Positions 1-8,541 of a stretch of 17,585 nucleotides of DNA are shown one piece after another; the stretch's first letter is position 1, and every line of letters begins with the position of its first letter. This DNA is from UBA1151 sp963579925 (GTDB taxonomy: Bacteria; Chloroflexota; Dehalococcoidia; Lucifugimonadales; Lucifugimonadaceae). The DNA lies in assembly GCA_963579925.1 (NCBI GenBank), contig CAUZJA010000033.1, positions 1 to 17,585 of the forward strand. Reading direction: 5' to 3'. The notes below the pieces were generated by a model. That model made no database searches, had not been told where the DNA came from, and saw only the letters and a list, made by a program, of their open reading frames with translations. Position numbers and translations under genes: made by a program.

Positions 1-704
1 ATCAAATTGTCGCGCAACCGCTTGCAGGTCTTTCGCCCGCAAACGCTGCAACCAGAATGGCGTTCGGCCTCCACGGTTCCCCGCAGCGCCCGGTATGCGT
101 TCTTGCGGAACGTGGCCCCAAACAGCGCTGAGTTAGCAAGATGCTCATAGATCTGTTCGCTTATCATCTCAGGCGTGAGTTCGCGAATGATTTCTACCGG
201 CCAATCGGCATCGGAGTCCGGCAATCGGAAGAGGATCCCGTCATCGCCCACCTGCAACTCAGGTTCCACGCCCGTACGGTTCTTGATCTCCGCAGCCAGC
301 GCGATTGACCAAGGAGCATTGACGCGCCCACCAAACGGCGACTGAATCACCTTTCGGCGATCGCCTATCGGGTCCTGATACGTCTCAACAATGATCGTGT
401 CGCTCGACGAGATCGCACCTACTGAGCGCAACTGTCGGCGCACGTAGCCGATGAGTTGGCGAGCGCCTACTTCGTCAAGGAAATAGTCGTTCTTGAGCCA
501 CTCCATGACTTCAGCGGGATCATCGTCTGAATCGACATGAGGCAGCATCTGCTGTGCAATCTCTGCCCGGAAGTCTGCGAGCTTGAGGCTGAGCCCGTAA
601 GGCCGCCACGGATACTCGCCACGCCAGAACGGCATCCTGGGCATGGCACCGGGAGCCGGTTCAACAATTACGCGGTCGTCGTCAATCTCTCTGGCACGCC
701 ACAC

Positions 705-707
705 CTA
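705..707 (-). other. in-frame amber stop inside lhr
   Basis: The minus strand reads ...GGC AGC TAG GTG TGG CGT.... The frame after TAG remains open to about position 84 and encodes the expected Lhr continuation, with WRAREI, FWRGEYPWRPYG and SPFGGRVNAPWSIAL visible. A CAG-to-TAG change is one simple origin. Readthrough cannot be excluded from sequence, but the other two lesions make it an unlikely way to keep function. Confidence 0.85.
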
Positions 708-2060
708 GCTGCCAAGCACAAACGCATCGCCAACCCGCGTTTCAAATACGAACTCCTCATCCAGCTCACCCAGACGGGTTTTTCGGTCCGGAAGATAAAC
801 GCCAAACAGTCCGCGGTCTACGATGGCCCCACCATTGCTCAGGGCAAGCAGTCGAGCACCAGGAAGGGCGGTTAGCGTCCCTCGCTGTGTGTTCCAGAAG
901 ACGCGTGGACGTAGAGCGCGTGCCAGCGTGGAAGGGTAGCCACCGGCGATCAGCTTGAGTACGTTCTCAAAACTTTTTCGATCGAGGCCAACATACGGGT
1001 AGGCCGCCCTGACCAGATGGAACAGATCATCCACATGCCAGTCGTCCACGGACACCGTCGCTATGAGCTGTTGCGATAGGACGTCCAGCGAGTTCATCGG
1101 TACGGACGTCTCTTCGATCTCGCGTCGGATCATGGCTCGGGCTACCAGCGCGCTCTCGAACAGGCCTTCAGGGTGTGTGGCGTAGATCTTTCCCACGCTA
1201 GGAACACCAACGCTGTGTCCCGCACGGCCAACCCGCTGCAAACCCTGCGTCACAGAACCGGGCGACTGAAGTTGAACGACCAGATCAATACTGCCGATAT
1301 CAATACCCAGTTCAAGCGAACTTGTTCCAACCAGTGCAGGCAGATCGCCGTTCTTGAGGGATTGCTCCAATGCGCGACGCTGCTCTTCAGAGATGCTGGC
1401 ATGATGCGCCTTGAACGGACCTTCGCCGTGCCCGGTGCCAAAGATGCCTCCGGTGAATGCATCCGCATCGACGGGCGGATCTTCACCGCGATCGGCAGCG
1501 TGTTCGATCTCAAGCTGTGCGTTCAACCGATCGGCGGTGCGCTCTGCCTGACGACGGCTGTTTGTGAAAACCAGCGTTGTGTCGTGCTGTAGAACATCCT
1601 TGAACACGTTTGGAATCAGGTTGGGCCAGATCGAAGCTTCAGCTTGAGCGGCCGCGCCCTCAGCCATACCGTGCACAGACACGATGATCTTCTTCTCGTA
1701 GTCCGTATCAACGATCTCGACCGGCCGCGGCTCGAAGATAGTTTGGCCATCAACGACCGACACATCTTGCCCGCCAAGAAAGCGTGCAACTTCCTCAACT
1801 GGACGTTGAGTGGCCGAAAGCCCTACCCGCTGGAATCCTTTGCTGAGTTTTTCCAGTCGCTCCAGGCTGAGCGCGAGGTGCACGCCGCGTTTGTTGTCCG
1901 CCAGCGTGTGAATCTCGTCCAGGATGACCGTGTCCACCGTCTTTAGGATGTCTCGGGCCTTGGGCGACGTGAGTATCAGGTACAGCGACTCCGGAGTGGT
2001 GATGAGGATATCGGGCGGTTTGCGAACCATTGAGGCGCGCGCAAATGGAGTTGTATCTCC

Positions 2061-2076
2061 CGTTCTGACGTTCTGA
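2061..2076. repeat. 8-bp perfect tandem duplication that frameshifts lhr
   Basis: The unit cgttctga occurs twice back to back (2061-2068 and 2069-2076) and is followed by cg. Deleting one unit joins the two lhr frames with the residues expected for the family, so the duplication is the lesion itself. This looks like replication slippage rather than a base-calling error. Confidence 0.85.
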
Positions 2077-2491
2077 CGGCGGTTCGAATCTCCTGCAACT
2101 CCTCACCGCGTGAGTCAGCAAGCCGCTTGATCCCTGTCAGGGGCAGGGAGAGGTTTCGCTGGATGTCGTTATTCAGAGCCTTGAGAGGTGAGATATACAG
2201 CACCCGCACGCCTTTTTGCGCCGCCTGACCCTGCTTGAATAGCGCGTCAATGGAGCTGAGAAACGCTGCCAGAGTCTTTCCGGTGCCCGTAGGGGAGTGG
2301 ATCAGGACGTGTTTCCCATCCTGAATTAACGGCCACGCCTGAGATTGCGGAGATGTCGGCACGCCTACTGAAGTTGCGAACCACTCCGCAACAGCGGGCA
2401 GAAATCCGTTCATGGAATTGGTGTGATTCATGGCCTTAAATGTGAACCGGCTCTGAGAGATGTAAAATCATAGAATCGAATATACCTAAAA

Positions 2492-2538
2492 GTTGTCAAT
2501 CTTCAGATGTGCGCTCGTCAACAAACTTGATTGACAAC
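2492..2538. promoter_or_regulatory. 10-bp perfect inverted repeat in the divergent lhr / DEAD-box intergenic region
   Basis: gttgtcaatc at 2492-2501 and gattgacaac at 2529-2538 are exact reverse complements, 27 bases apart. Each arm contains TTGACA on the outward-facing strand (2531-2536 on +, 2494-2499 on -), so the arms could be -35 elements of two divergent promoters or a two-site operator. Neither arm has a convincing -10 box at 16-18 bp, so the role is open. Confidence 0.4.
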
Positions 2539-2570
2539 CTTTCTGAGCAAGCGCACCGTCAATTTAATAT

Positions 2571-4364
2571 ATGAGCAATAAAACGGACGACCAACCCGGT
2601 CCTCCCGCTGGTTCCCGCCTGAAGAAATTCGTTAAAGGCATTATGGGCAATTCCGAACCCATCACCAACGGGCAAATCGTAGAAACACCATCGACTAGCA
2701 GCGCACCAGCCGCAGTCGAACCAAAACCATCCAGCCCGACAGAGTCGAAACCCGGCCGTACACGACGGTCTCGTGGACGTGGGCGCGGCAAAAACAGGCA
2801 GGAGTCTCCTCGACAAGAGCGCCAGCCGTCTCAAGACGGAGACAACGGCGAATCTGCGGGCGAACCATCCCGGGAGCCGGTACGCGCCGAAGGCTCAAGC
2901 GGTCGGCAGCGCCCGTCCCGACGTCGACGTTCTGACCGACGCGCAGACAAGCGCAGCGATCAAGACAATAGTGGCCAGCAATCTGAAGCTCAACCAAAGG
3001 CACGCGATGAGCGGCGCGCAGAACCCCGTTTTGAAGCACGTTCTGAAGCGCAACCGAAGGCACGTGATGAGCGGCGCTCAGGCCCCCCTTCTAAAGCACG
3101 TTCTGAAGCGCGACCAAAACAGCAATCAGATCAGCAGTCAGACTCCCGGAAGCGACGCGATCGCAGAGCAGATGATCGTGAGCTTCAAGAAGAATATGAC
3201 CAAAAGTTAACGCCAAGCCAATCCGTAGATCGAGATACTTCGTTTGGCGGTATGAACCTCTTGAAGGACACAGTGGAAGCCATCCACTCGATGGGTTATG
3301 AGACCCCGACAGGGATCCAGGTGGAGGCAATTCCCCATCTTCTTGATGGCAGAGATGTTGTTGGCCAGGCCCAGACCGGATCAGGCAAGACGGCATCATT
3401 TGGAATTCCTATGATCGAGCGAATTGAGCCCGGTGGCGGTGCCATTCAGGCCATAGTTCTGGTTCCGACTCGCGAACTTGCGACGCAGGTTGCAGAAGAG
3501 ATCGCGAGCATCGGACGCACGAGAGGCGTTGGCGTGGTTCCGGTTTATGGCGGCCAGCCAATCAATCGTCAGCTCCGACTTCTGGAGAACTATCCGGAGG
3601 TCCTGGTTGGAACTCCCGGAAGAGTGATGGATCACATCTCCCGCGGCACCGTGGCACTCGGGAATGTCAAAATGGCCGTTCTGGATGAAGCAGACCGCAT
3701 GCTGGACATTGGATTTGCAGATGACATGGAGTGGATCCTCTCGAGGACCCCTCGATCACGTCAGACTGCTCTGTTCTCTGCCACCGTCCCGGGCTTCGTA
3801 CGTAAGCTCATTCGTCGCTACATGGACGACCCGGAATGGATCCGGATTGGCCTTGAGATTCAGACCGTTGACGAAGTGGATCAGTACTACACAGAAGTTG
3901 CCGCTCGTGACAAGCCTGAATGTATTCGAGAGATCCTCAACGATATTCCTGATGAGGGTTCCCCACAGGTTCTGATCTTCTGTGAAATGCAGGTGGGAGT
4001 GGACCGACTCGTTCGGATTCTCAAACGTGATGGCTATCCAATCGAAGGACTGCACGGAGGCATGTCGCAGCGCGACAGGGACTCATCGATGCGCCAGTTC
4101 AGAGACGGTAGTCTCTCAATTCTCGTCTCCACCAACCTCGCAGCACGCGGCATCGACATCCCGTCGATTACCCACGTGATCAACTACGAGATGCCGGAGA
4201 ACGTTGAAGAGTACGTTCACCGCATTGGCAGGACCGCTCGTATGGGCCGCGAGGGCACCGCGATCAGCCTGATTGGTGAGTGGGACGTTGAGCTGCTTGA
4301 GAAGGTCAGGAAGAAAGTCGGCGAAGAGCGCCTCAAGATTCGGGAAACCCGTCTCTACGGTTAG
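2571..4364 (+). CDS. DEAD-box ATP-dependent RNA helicase with long charged N-terminal extension
   Basis: This 597-residue protein should unwind or remodel RNA in ribosome assembly, mRNA decay or cold adaptation. The helicase core starts near residue 220. It shows the Q motif (GYETPTGIQ), motif I AQTGSGKT (about 267), PTRELATQ, TPGR, DEAD (about 372), SAT (about 403), STNLAARGID and HRIGRTARMGREG (about 550). Residues 1-220 are Arg/Ser/Glu/Gln/Pro rich and surely disordered, and they contain a 20-residue tandem repeat (residues 138-177). Most bacterial DEAD-box proteins carry their basic tail at the C-terminus (RhlE, DeaD), whereas here the protein ends almost directly after the core. The ATG has no Shine-Dalgarno before it and follows an AT-rich stretch. 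The stop abuts the stop of the convergent epimerase gene. Which RhlE/CshA-type subgroup it belongs to cannot be told by eye. Confidence 0.93.
   Translation: MSNKTDDQPGPPAGSRLKKFVKGIMGNSEPITNGQIVETPSTSSAPAAVEPKPSSPTESKPGRTRRSRGRGRGKNRQESPRQERQPSQDGDNGESAGEPSREPVRAEGSSGRQRPSRRRRSDRRADKRSDQDNSGQQSEAQPKARDERRAEPRFEARSEAQPKARDERRSGPPSKARSEARPKQQSDQQSDSRKRRDRRADDRELQEEYDQKLTPSQSVDRDTSFGGMNLLKDTVEAIHSMGYETPTGIQVEAIPHLLDGRDVVGQAQTGSGKTASFGIPMIERIEPGGGAIQAIVLVPTRELATQVAEEIASIGRTRGVGVVPVYGGQPINRQLRLLENYPEVLVGTPGRVMDHISRGTVALGNVKMAVLDEADRMLDIGFADDMEWILSRTPRSRQTALFSATVPGFVRKLIRRYMDDPEWIRIGLEIQTVDEVDQYYTEVAARDKPECIREILNDIPDEGSPQVLIFCEMQVGVDRLVRILKRDGYPIEGLHGGMSQRDRDSSMRQFRDGSLSILVSTNLAARGIDIPSITHVINYEMPENVEEYVHRIGRTARMGREGTAISLIGEWDVELLEKVRKKVGEERLKIRETRLYG
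2982..3120 (+). repeat. 60-bp in-frame tandem repeat in the helicase N-terminal extension
   Basis: Two full 60-bp units (2982-3041, 3042-3101) and part of a third (from 3102) encode SEAQPKARDERRAEPRFEAR, SEAQPKARDERRSGPPSKAR and SEARPKQQ.... The period is exactly 20 codons, so the array can grow or shrink without a frameshift. The units differ at several synonymous and non-synonymous sites, so the duplication is not brand new. Confidence 0.85.
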
Positions 4365-5282
4365 TTAGCCGCCCTGTCTTCCCCCGCCGATGCCTGCGTC
4401 TTTCGATGTCAGCATTCTGGCGATGTCTGACGCGTACTTAACTTCTGAATCGTCCTCCGGTTCGTACCCGAGTGCTGCGCGGGCGCTTTCGAGCGACCAG
4501 AACGCACGGGTGTTGCCGGATATGCCGTAAACCACCTGCCACGGGACGCCGTCTGCTCGTTCAATGTTGGGCGTCTCAATGGACTTGATGATCAGTTGTC
4601 GCAGGTCACGCGGGCTCAGGTGTGCGCCAAGATCGCGCTTGAAATTGCTGAGCCCTGAACCGCCGGTGTGCTGTTCACTCAGAGAGGACAAGTCGTCCGT
4701 CTCGTAGCGCGAACCCGGAACGTCGCGTGGGGCACCAATGCGAATCTGTACGACCCCCAACTTGCGGCCAAATATCCCACACGCATACGGGAATCCAAGA
4801 AGTTCGTAGGACGCTTTTGCCCAGCCGTAGAAGTTGTCAGAAACCGGAACTTCTGTAGGCGAGACCATCTCCTTCTGCTTGTTGTGAACCATAGCGTGCT
4901 CATACCAGTCAGCCGCATGGTTGGAGCTTGCCATCACAACTCGACCAACCCCCGCATCATATGAAGTCCGATAGATGTTGTTGGCCATCTGGACGTTTTC
5001 GAATTCGACATCAAATCGGTCGATAGCCTCATCACCATGAAATCCGCCGGAGCGCTTGTATCCGAGGTGAACGACTGCATCGACCCCATCAAACAAGCTT
5101 GCATACGTTGAACGGTCGGGATTGATCAGATCGGCCACCTGGATCCCAGGAACCTCGTTGCCGTCCCTGTCTTTGGTCTGAACGTCAACCTTTCGTAGGT
5201 CGTAACGGTCCTGGAACTCTGCCAGAAGCTGAGACGCTACGTATCCGCTTGCTCCAGTTAGTAGAACCGTCTGCTTGGCCAT
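4365..5282 (-). CDS. NAD(P)-dependent epimerase/dehydratase (extended SDR)
   Basis: This 305-residue Rossmann-fold protein carries the dinucleotide-binding motif TGASGYVA at residues 9-16 and the catalytic YxxxK pair at Y152 and K156 (YGWAK). Length and layout fit extended SDRs such as nucleotide-sugar epimerases and the uronate/aldose dehydrogenase-like group, which oxidise or epimerise sugars using NAD(P). The segment VVMASSNHAADWYE before the YxxxK is typical of the uronate-dehydrogenase-like members, which would suit the sugar-acid genes nearby; this subfamily call is an inference. ATG 5282 has AGGAG eight bases upstream (5291-5295 on the + strand). The stop codon touches that of the convergent DEAD-box gene, and the gene is divergent from the PHP gene. 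Substrate is unknown. Confidence 0.88.
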   Translation of the reverse strand: MAKQTVLLTGASGYVASQLLAEFQDRYDLRKVDVQTKDRDGNEVPGIQVADLINPDRSTYASLFDGVDAVVHLGYKRSGGFHGDEAIDRFDVEFENVQMANNIYRTSYDAGVGRVVMASSNHAADWYEHAMVHNKQKEMVSPTEVPVSDNFYGWAKASYELLGFPYACGIFGRKLGVVQIRIGAPRDVPGSRYETDDLSSLSEQHTGGSGLSNFKRDLGAHLSPRDLRQLIIKSIETPNIERADGVPWQVVYGISGNTRAFWSLESARAALGYEPEDDSEVKYASDIARMLTSKDAGIGGGRQGG

Positions 5283-5352
5283 TCTTGAATCTCCTGATGG
5301 GGTTACATATGCAAATGGCCGCGTAGCCTACCAGTCGGATTTAGAAGGTGTG

Positions 5353-5358
5353 TACTAT
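5353..5358 (+). promoter_or_regulatory. candidate -10 box for a leaderless transcript of the PHP gene
   Basis: TACTAT ends seven bases before the A of ATG 5366, the spacing expected if transcription begins at the start codon itself. There is no recognisable -35 box and no Shine-Dalgarno before this ATG, which fits leaderless initiation but does not prove it. Confidence 0.4.
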
Positions 5359-5365
5359 ACCCGCC

Positions 5366-6289
5366 ATGTCAAACAAAAATTGGTACAAAGGCAATCTCCA
5401 CACCCACACCACTGAGAGCGACGGCGATGCTGAGCCGCAACACGTTGCAGAGTGGTACAAGGATCACAGATACGACTTTCTGGTCCTCTCCGACCACAAC
5501 CACTTGACCGTGCTGGACGATGCAGACGGGCATCCGGGGAAGTGGCCGCTGTTGATTCCGGGAGAGGAGATCACTTCGCGCCTGTTCAACAACACCGTTC
5601 CTGTTCATGTGAACGGCATTGGCGTGAAGTCGTTGGTGGAACCTGCGACCGAAGAGTCTGCTCGTGAAACATTGCAGGAAAACATCGAGCGAATCAATTC
5701 GGCGAGTGGTCTGGCTTCAATCAATCACCCTAACTACAAGTGGACGCTGACCACTGAGGACATCATAGAGGCAACTGGAGCGTGGGCGGTTGAGGTGTAT
5801 AACGGCCACAACGGGAGCAATTCTGACGGTGGTGGCGGTTCCCCGGGTGTTGAGTCAATGTGGGATGCCGCACTGACCGCCGGAAACCGAATCTTTGGCG
5901 TCGCAACCGATGACTCACATCACTACATCCAGGAATTCAGCTCAGAGCTGGCCAATCCGGGACGTGGCTGGGTGGTTGTCCAGACCGATGACTTCTCTGA
6001 AGCCGGCCTGATGGAGTCGATGAGCGCAGGAGCGTTCTACTCGTCTTCCGGCGTCGTGATTGATGACATGAAGGTCGCAAAAGACGAGATCGTGATCGAT
6101 ATGGCCCCGTACGACAGCGAGAAGTTCACCACCGTCTTCTACGGCGAGGGCGGCAAGGAACTGGCGGTCGAACATGGGGAGTCAGCGCGATTCGTTCCAC
6201 CGAGCACGGAGAAGTACGTTCGGGCGACGGTCTACTCATCCCGCGAGTCGTTCCGGGCGTGGAGTCAGCCGCTGTTCAGGGACTCCTGA
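5366..6289 (+). CDS. PHP-domain metal-dependent phosphoesterase
   Basis: PHP-domain proteins hydrolyse phosphate esters at a cluster of two or three metal ions. This 307-residue protein shows the expected ligands: HTH at 12-14, the following D19 (TESDGD), SDHNH at 42-46, GEE at 66-68, NHP at 120-122 and DDSHH at 182-186. No signal peptide or membrane segment is visible, so it should be cytosolic. It lacks DNA polymerase or histidinol-phosphatase context. The neighbours point to a small-molecule substrate, perhaps a sugar phosphate or cyclic phosphodiester, but that is a guess. A GTG at 5348 would add six residues; I prefer ATG 5366 because a -10-like box sits just before it. The last 25 bases overlap the 3' end of the convergent MFS gene. 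Confidence 0.88.
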   Translation: MSNKNWYKGNLHTHTTESDGDAEPQHVAEWYKDHRYDFLVLSDHNHLTVLDDADGHPGKWPLLIPGEEITSRLFNNTVPVHVNGIGVKSLVEPATEESARETLQENIERINSASGLASINHPNYKWTLTTEDIIEATGAWAVEVYNGHNGSNSDGGGGSPGVESMWDAALTAGNRIFGVATDDSHHYIQEFSSELANPGRGWVVVQTDDFSEAGLMESMSAGAFYSSSGVVIDDMKVAKDEIVIDMAPYDSEKFTTVFYGEGGKELAVEHGESARFVPPSTEKYVRATVYSSRESFRAWSQPLFRDS

Positions 6290-7512
6290 GTCGCCTTGCC
6301 AGCGTCCCTGATTGGCTTTGCCAGGCCAACAAGACCTCCGACAAGAGCAACTACTGCAACGAGATAGAACACGCTGTTCAATCCCGACGCGTCGGCTACT
6401 ACTCCGGCGACGATCGGGCCGCTCAGCATGCCAATCGAGTAGATGGCCTGGTAGACGCCCATACCCGTCGCTCGGCTGGCCGGGGCGACAGTCTGCACGC
6501 TGAGGGAGATCAGCGTCGTGTTCAGCAGCCCCCTCCCGAATCCTCCTAACGCCTGCGTTGCGGCAAGAAGATAGATCTCATCAGTCATGGGTACCAGTGC
6601 CATCGAGACCGCAACGATTATTGACCCCATGATTATCGTCAGTCGATAGCCGAATCGGGCTACGGCACGATTGGTGGCGATAGAGCCGAGTACCGCGAAG
6701 ATCAGCATCACGGTCATCACGTAGCCAACCTCGGCGTCGTTGGCTCCTATGCGCTCTGCATAGATGGGCACGAATCCAAAGCTGCCGCCGAAGCTAACGA
6801 ATTGCACAAAGATCCCGATAGCGCCAACAGTCAGCAGCAGAGGCGTCTTGGCGACTTCAACAAACTCAGCTACTGAGTAGCGCTTTCTTCTGACCACCGG
6901 CGGCTCACCGGCAGCGAAGAGAAGGAACATGCCGAACACACCAACCACGGCGCCAGCATAGAACGTTGCGTTAATCCCCAGATACTCAGCGATTAATCCG
7001 CCAGCCAACGATGCGAGGACTAGCGCCGCTGCGTTCACAGACATGATTCGCGCCATCGCCTGCCCAGTCTGAGCCGGAGTGAAGTAGGAGCTGTACAGCA
7101 CGGATTGCGCCACCCACCCGGCCGCGCCGATTCCGGTTACCGCCCTCGCAGCGAAGAGCATCCAGGGGTTTGGCGCAAGCACCAGCCCAATCGCGCCAAT
7201 GACATTCAGCGCAAACGCGATCATCACAAATGGCTTGCGTTTCCCAAGTAGATCGGCGCTGACACCGAGGGGAATCCGAAGCAGCACCTGGGCAATCGCG
7301 TACGACGCCACGATAAGGCCAACCATGGAGAGGCTGGCACCGGTGTTCTCTGCATGCAGTGGCAGCACAGGAACGTAAAGGTACAAAGACAGCCAGAACA
7401 TGAATGTACTGGTGCCAACTAATCTGGCGGGGGTAGTCCACGCGGCAAAACCCGTTAGCGGCGCTCCAACTGCAGTATCCGAACCTATCTCTTCACTTGA
7501 TTGCGCCGTCAC
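6265..7512 (-). CDS. MFS transporter 1
   Basis: This is a 415-residue, roughly 12-helix major facilitator. Loop 2-3 has motif A (GVSADLLGKRKP), and a helix 4-like segment RAVTGIGAAGWVAQS follows. The cytoplasmic central loop (EPPVVRRKRYSVAEFVEVAK) separates the two six-helix halves. MFS carriers of this size usually exchange or symport small organic solutes or export drugs; the substrate cannot be read here. I chose GTG 7512 because AGGAGG lies just upstream and the N-terminal residues before it (to an ATG at 7557) are uncharacteristic; the spacing of three bases is short, so the upstream ATG remains possible. The gene is divergent from the isomerase-like gene, with which it may be co-regulated, and overlaps the PHP gene by 25 bases at its 3' end. 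Confidence 0.88.
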   Translation of the reverse strand: MTAQSSEEIGSDTAVGAPLTGFAAWTTPARLVGTSTFMFWLSLYLYVPVLPLHAENTGASLSMVGLIVASYAIAQVLLRIPLGVSADLLGKRKPFVMIAFALNVIGAIGLVLAPNPWMLFAARAVTGIGAAGWVAQSVLYSSYFTPAQTGQAMARIMSVNAAALVLASLAGGLIAEYLGINATFYAGAVVGVFGMFLLFAAGEPPVVRRKRYSVAEFVEVAKTPLLLTVGAIGIFVQFVSFGGSFGFVPIYAERIGANDAEVGYVMTVMLIFAVLGSIATNRAVARFGYRLTIIMGSIIVAVSMALVPMTDEIYLLAATQALGGFGRGLLNTTLISLSVQTVAPASRATGMGVYQAIYSIGMLSGPIVAGVVADASGLNSVFYLVAVVALVGGLVGLAKPIRDAGKATQESLNSG

Positions 7513-7571
7513 GAACCTCCTGTTTGATCGGCAGCCCCTATTATGGGCCAGCCACACCGCTAGCGCCGTGC

Positions 7572-7577
7572 TAAACT
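7572..7577 (+). promoter_or_regulatory. candidate -10 box upstream of the isomerase-like gene
   Basis: TAAACT is followed by cccg and ctctca, as in the candidate promoter at 9875 (TATACT, cccg, ctctca). It would give a leader of nearly 40 bases containing AGGA (7609-7612) eight bases before ATG 7621. No clear -35 is seen. Confidence 0.3.
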
Positions 7578-7620
7578 CCCGTCGCTCTCAAAATCACATT
7601 TCTGGCACAGGAACTTCCTC

Positions 7621-8541
7621 ATGAAATACTGCTACGCAAACCGTCGCCACACGCTCTATCCGGAGAACGTTGACACCTGGTCACCAGACCCAAATTCCTA
7701 CACCGATGATTTCCTGAGGAGGTCCATCGACATTGGCATGGACGGACTAGAAGTCGGCTTCCAGGTACTGGACTCTTTCGGCGATGACAATGACGCAATC
7801 AAAGCGTTCGCAAAGCGACTTTCTGATGCAGGAGCACCAATCCTGGCGATCAGGGCCGGAGGCTCGCTCACCGCTGCGCAGGGTTATGCCGAGAACAAGG
7901 CGAGAATGGCCCACATGATTGACGTTGCTGGCATGATTGACGTGGATATCGTCAACGGTGCGTTGAGCGCCCCACCACGCCGCCCGGACGCTCAGGAGAA
8001 CTCCCCCGGCTGGCCGAAGTCGCAAGACGCCAGCCGTGACGCAATGATTTACGACTACGAGGCGCTGGCTGACGATCTTCGTGAAGCTGCCGACCGTGGT
8101 GCACCACGCGGCGTGACGATCTCCACGGAAGTCCACCAGAACTCGCTGGTCGATAACTCATGGTCAGGCAAGCTCGTTCACAAGCTGGTTGACCGTGAGA
8201 ACTTTGGCCTCAATCCGGACCTTGGCAACATTGTCTGGACGTACGATGAGATGGAAGAGACGACCGAGCACGCGATTCGTGAACTCGCTCCTATCTCCGT
8301 GTACTGGCACTGCAAGAACCTGCACCGCATCAACCACCCGGAAAACAAGCGCACCGTATTCCTGCGTGTGCCGCTGCCTGATGGCGAAGTCGACTACCGA
8401 TACGCCATCACAACGATGGTAGAAGCTGGCTACAAGGGCTACCTGGCCATCGAAGGCGCATCGGCAGGCGACCAGTTCTACCAGGACAAGAAGAGCGTGG
8501 ACTACTGCGAGAGCGTGCTGGACGATATCGGAGCTAAGTAG
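7621..8541 (+). CDS. sugar phosphate isomerase/epimerase-like TIM barrel
   Basis: This 306-residue protein reads as a xylose-isomerase-like / AP endonuclease 2 family barrel, a fold used by hydroxypyruvate, tagatose, inosose and related isomerases and dehydratases with a divalent metal. The likely metal and substrate segments are on successive strands: STEVHQNS (Glu and His), GLNPDLGNI (Asp), SVYWHCKNLH (His), and YLAIEGASAGD (Glu) near the C-terminus. Their order E, D, H, E matches the usual ligand pattern of the family. AGGA at 7609-7612 supports the ATG at 7621. The gene diverges from MFS carrier 1, which may import its substrate, and overlaps convergent MFS carrier 2 by 8 bases. The exact reaction is unknown; a cytosolic sugar or polyol isomerisation is the most likely role. 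Confidence 0.86.
   Translation: MKYCYANRRHTLYPENVDTWSPDPNSYTDDFLRRSIDIGMDGLEVGFQVLDSFGDDNDAIKAFAKRLSDAGAPILAIRAGGSLTAAQGYAENKARMAHMIDVAGMIDVDIVNGALSAPPRRPDAQENSPGWPKSQDASRDAMIYDYEALADDLREAADRGAPRGVTISTEVHQNSLVDNSWSGKLVHKLVDRENFGLNPDLGNIVWTYDEMEETTEHAIRELAPISVYWHCKNLHRINHPENKRTVFLRVPLPDGEVDYRYAITTMVEAGYKGYLAIEGASAGDQFYQDKKSVDYCESVLDDIGAK

Larger units (their letters stand above)
1..2431 (-). pseudogene. lhr: Lhr-type ATP-dependent helicase, broken by three lesions, 3' end outside window
   Basis: Lhr enzymes are superfamily 2 helicases acting in DNA repair. The N-terminal piece (2431 down to 1976) has Walker A PTGTGKT at residues 47-53. The next piece (about 2030 down to 705) has the DEIH box, SAT motif, the TLVFTNSRRQAER segment, GTSSLELGIDIG and QRVGRAGHS, so all helicase motifs survive. 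An 8-bp tandem duplication at 2061-2076 shifts the frame between the pieces; removing one copy restores AVRTGDTTPFARASMVRKPP. An in-frame TAG at 705-707 interrupts FVLGS/VWRAREI, after which about 200 codons typical of the Lhr C-terminal half stay open. A second frameshift near 71-90 moves the family sequence RTPFWLQRLRAKDLQ into another frame; one base lost from a G run (CCCC at 79-82 on the + strand) would explain it. The start ATG at 2431 has no good ribosome site; ATG 2413 is an alternative. Family assignment is firm. Inactivity is inferred from three independent lesions. Confidence 0.88.

Noticed and set aside
705..707. Amber codon read as pyrrolysine or recoded TAG
   Set aside because: TAG is used as the ordinary stop in neighbouring genes (for example 4362-4364 and 8539-8541), and lhr has two other lesions.
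467..875. Open frames of 66 and 112 codons over 467-667 (-) and 537-875 (+)
   Set aside because: They overlap the lhr remnant, whose own frame continues through this region past the TAG at 705 with family-typical sequence.
1173..1592. 139-codon open frame on the plus strand
   Set aside because: It is antisense to the conserved helicase core of lhr and has no protein-like features of its own.
3042..3120. CRISPR array or VNTR unrelated to coding
   Set aside because: The 60-bp units are contiguous, in frame and have no spacers; they encode a 20-residue protein repeat.
2773..3210. 145-codon plus-strand open frame in another register of the DEAD-box gene
   Set aside because: It is a frame shadow of the repeat-rich N-terminal extension; the long frame joins smoothly to the helicase core.
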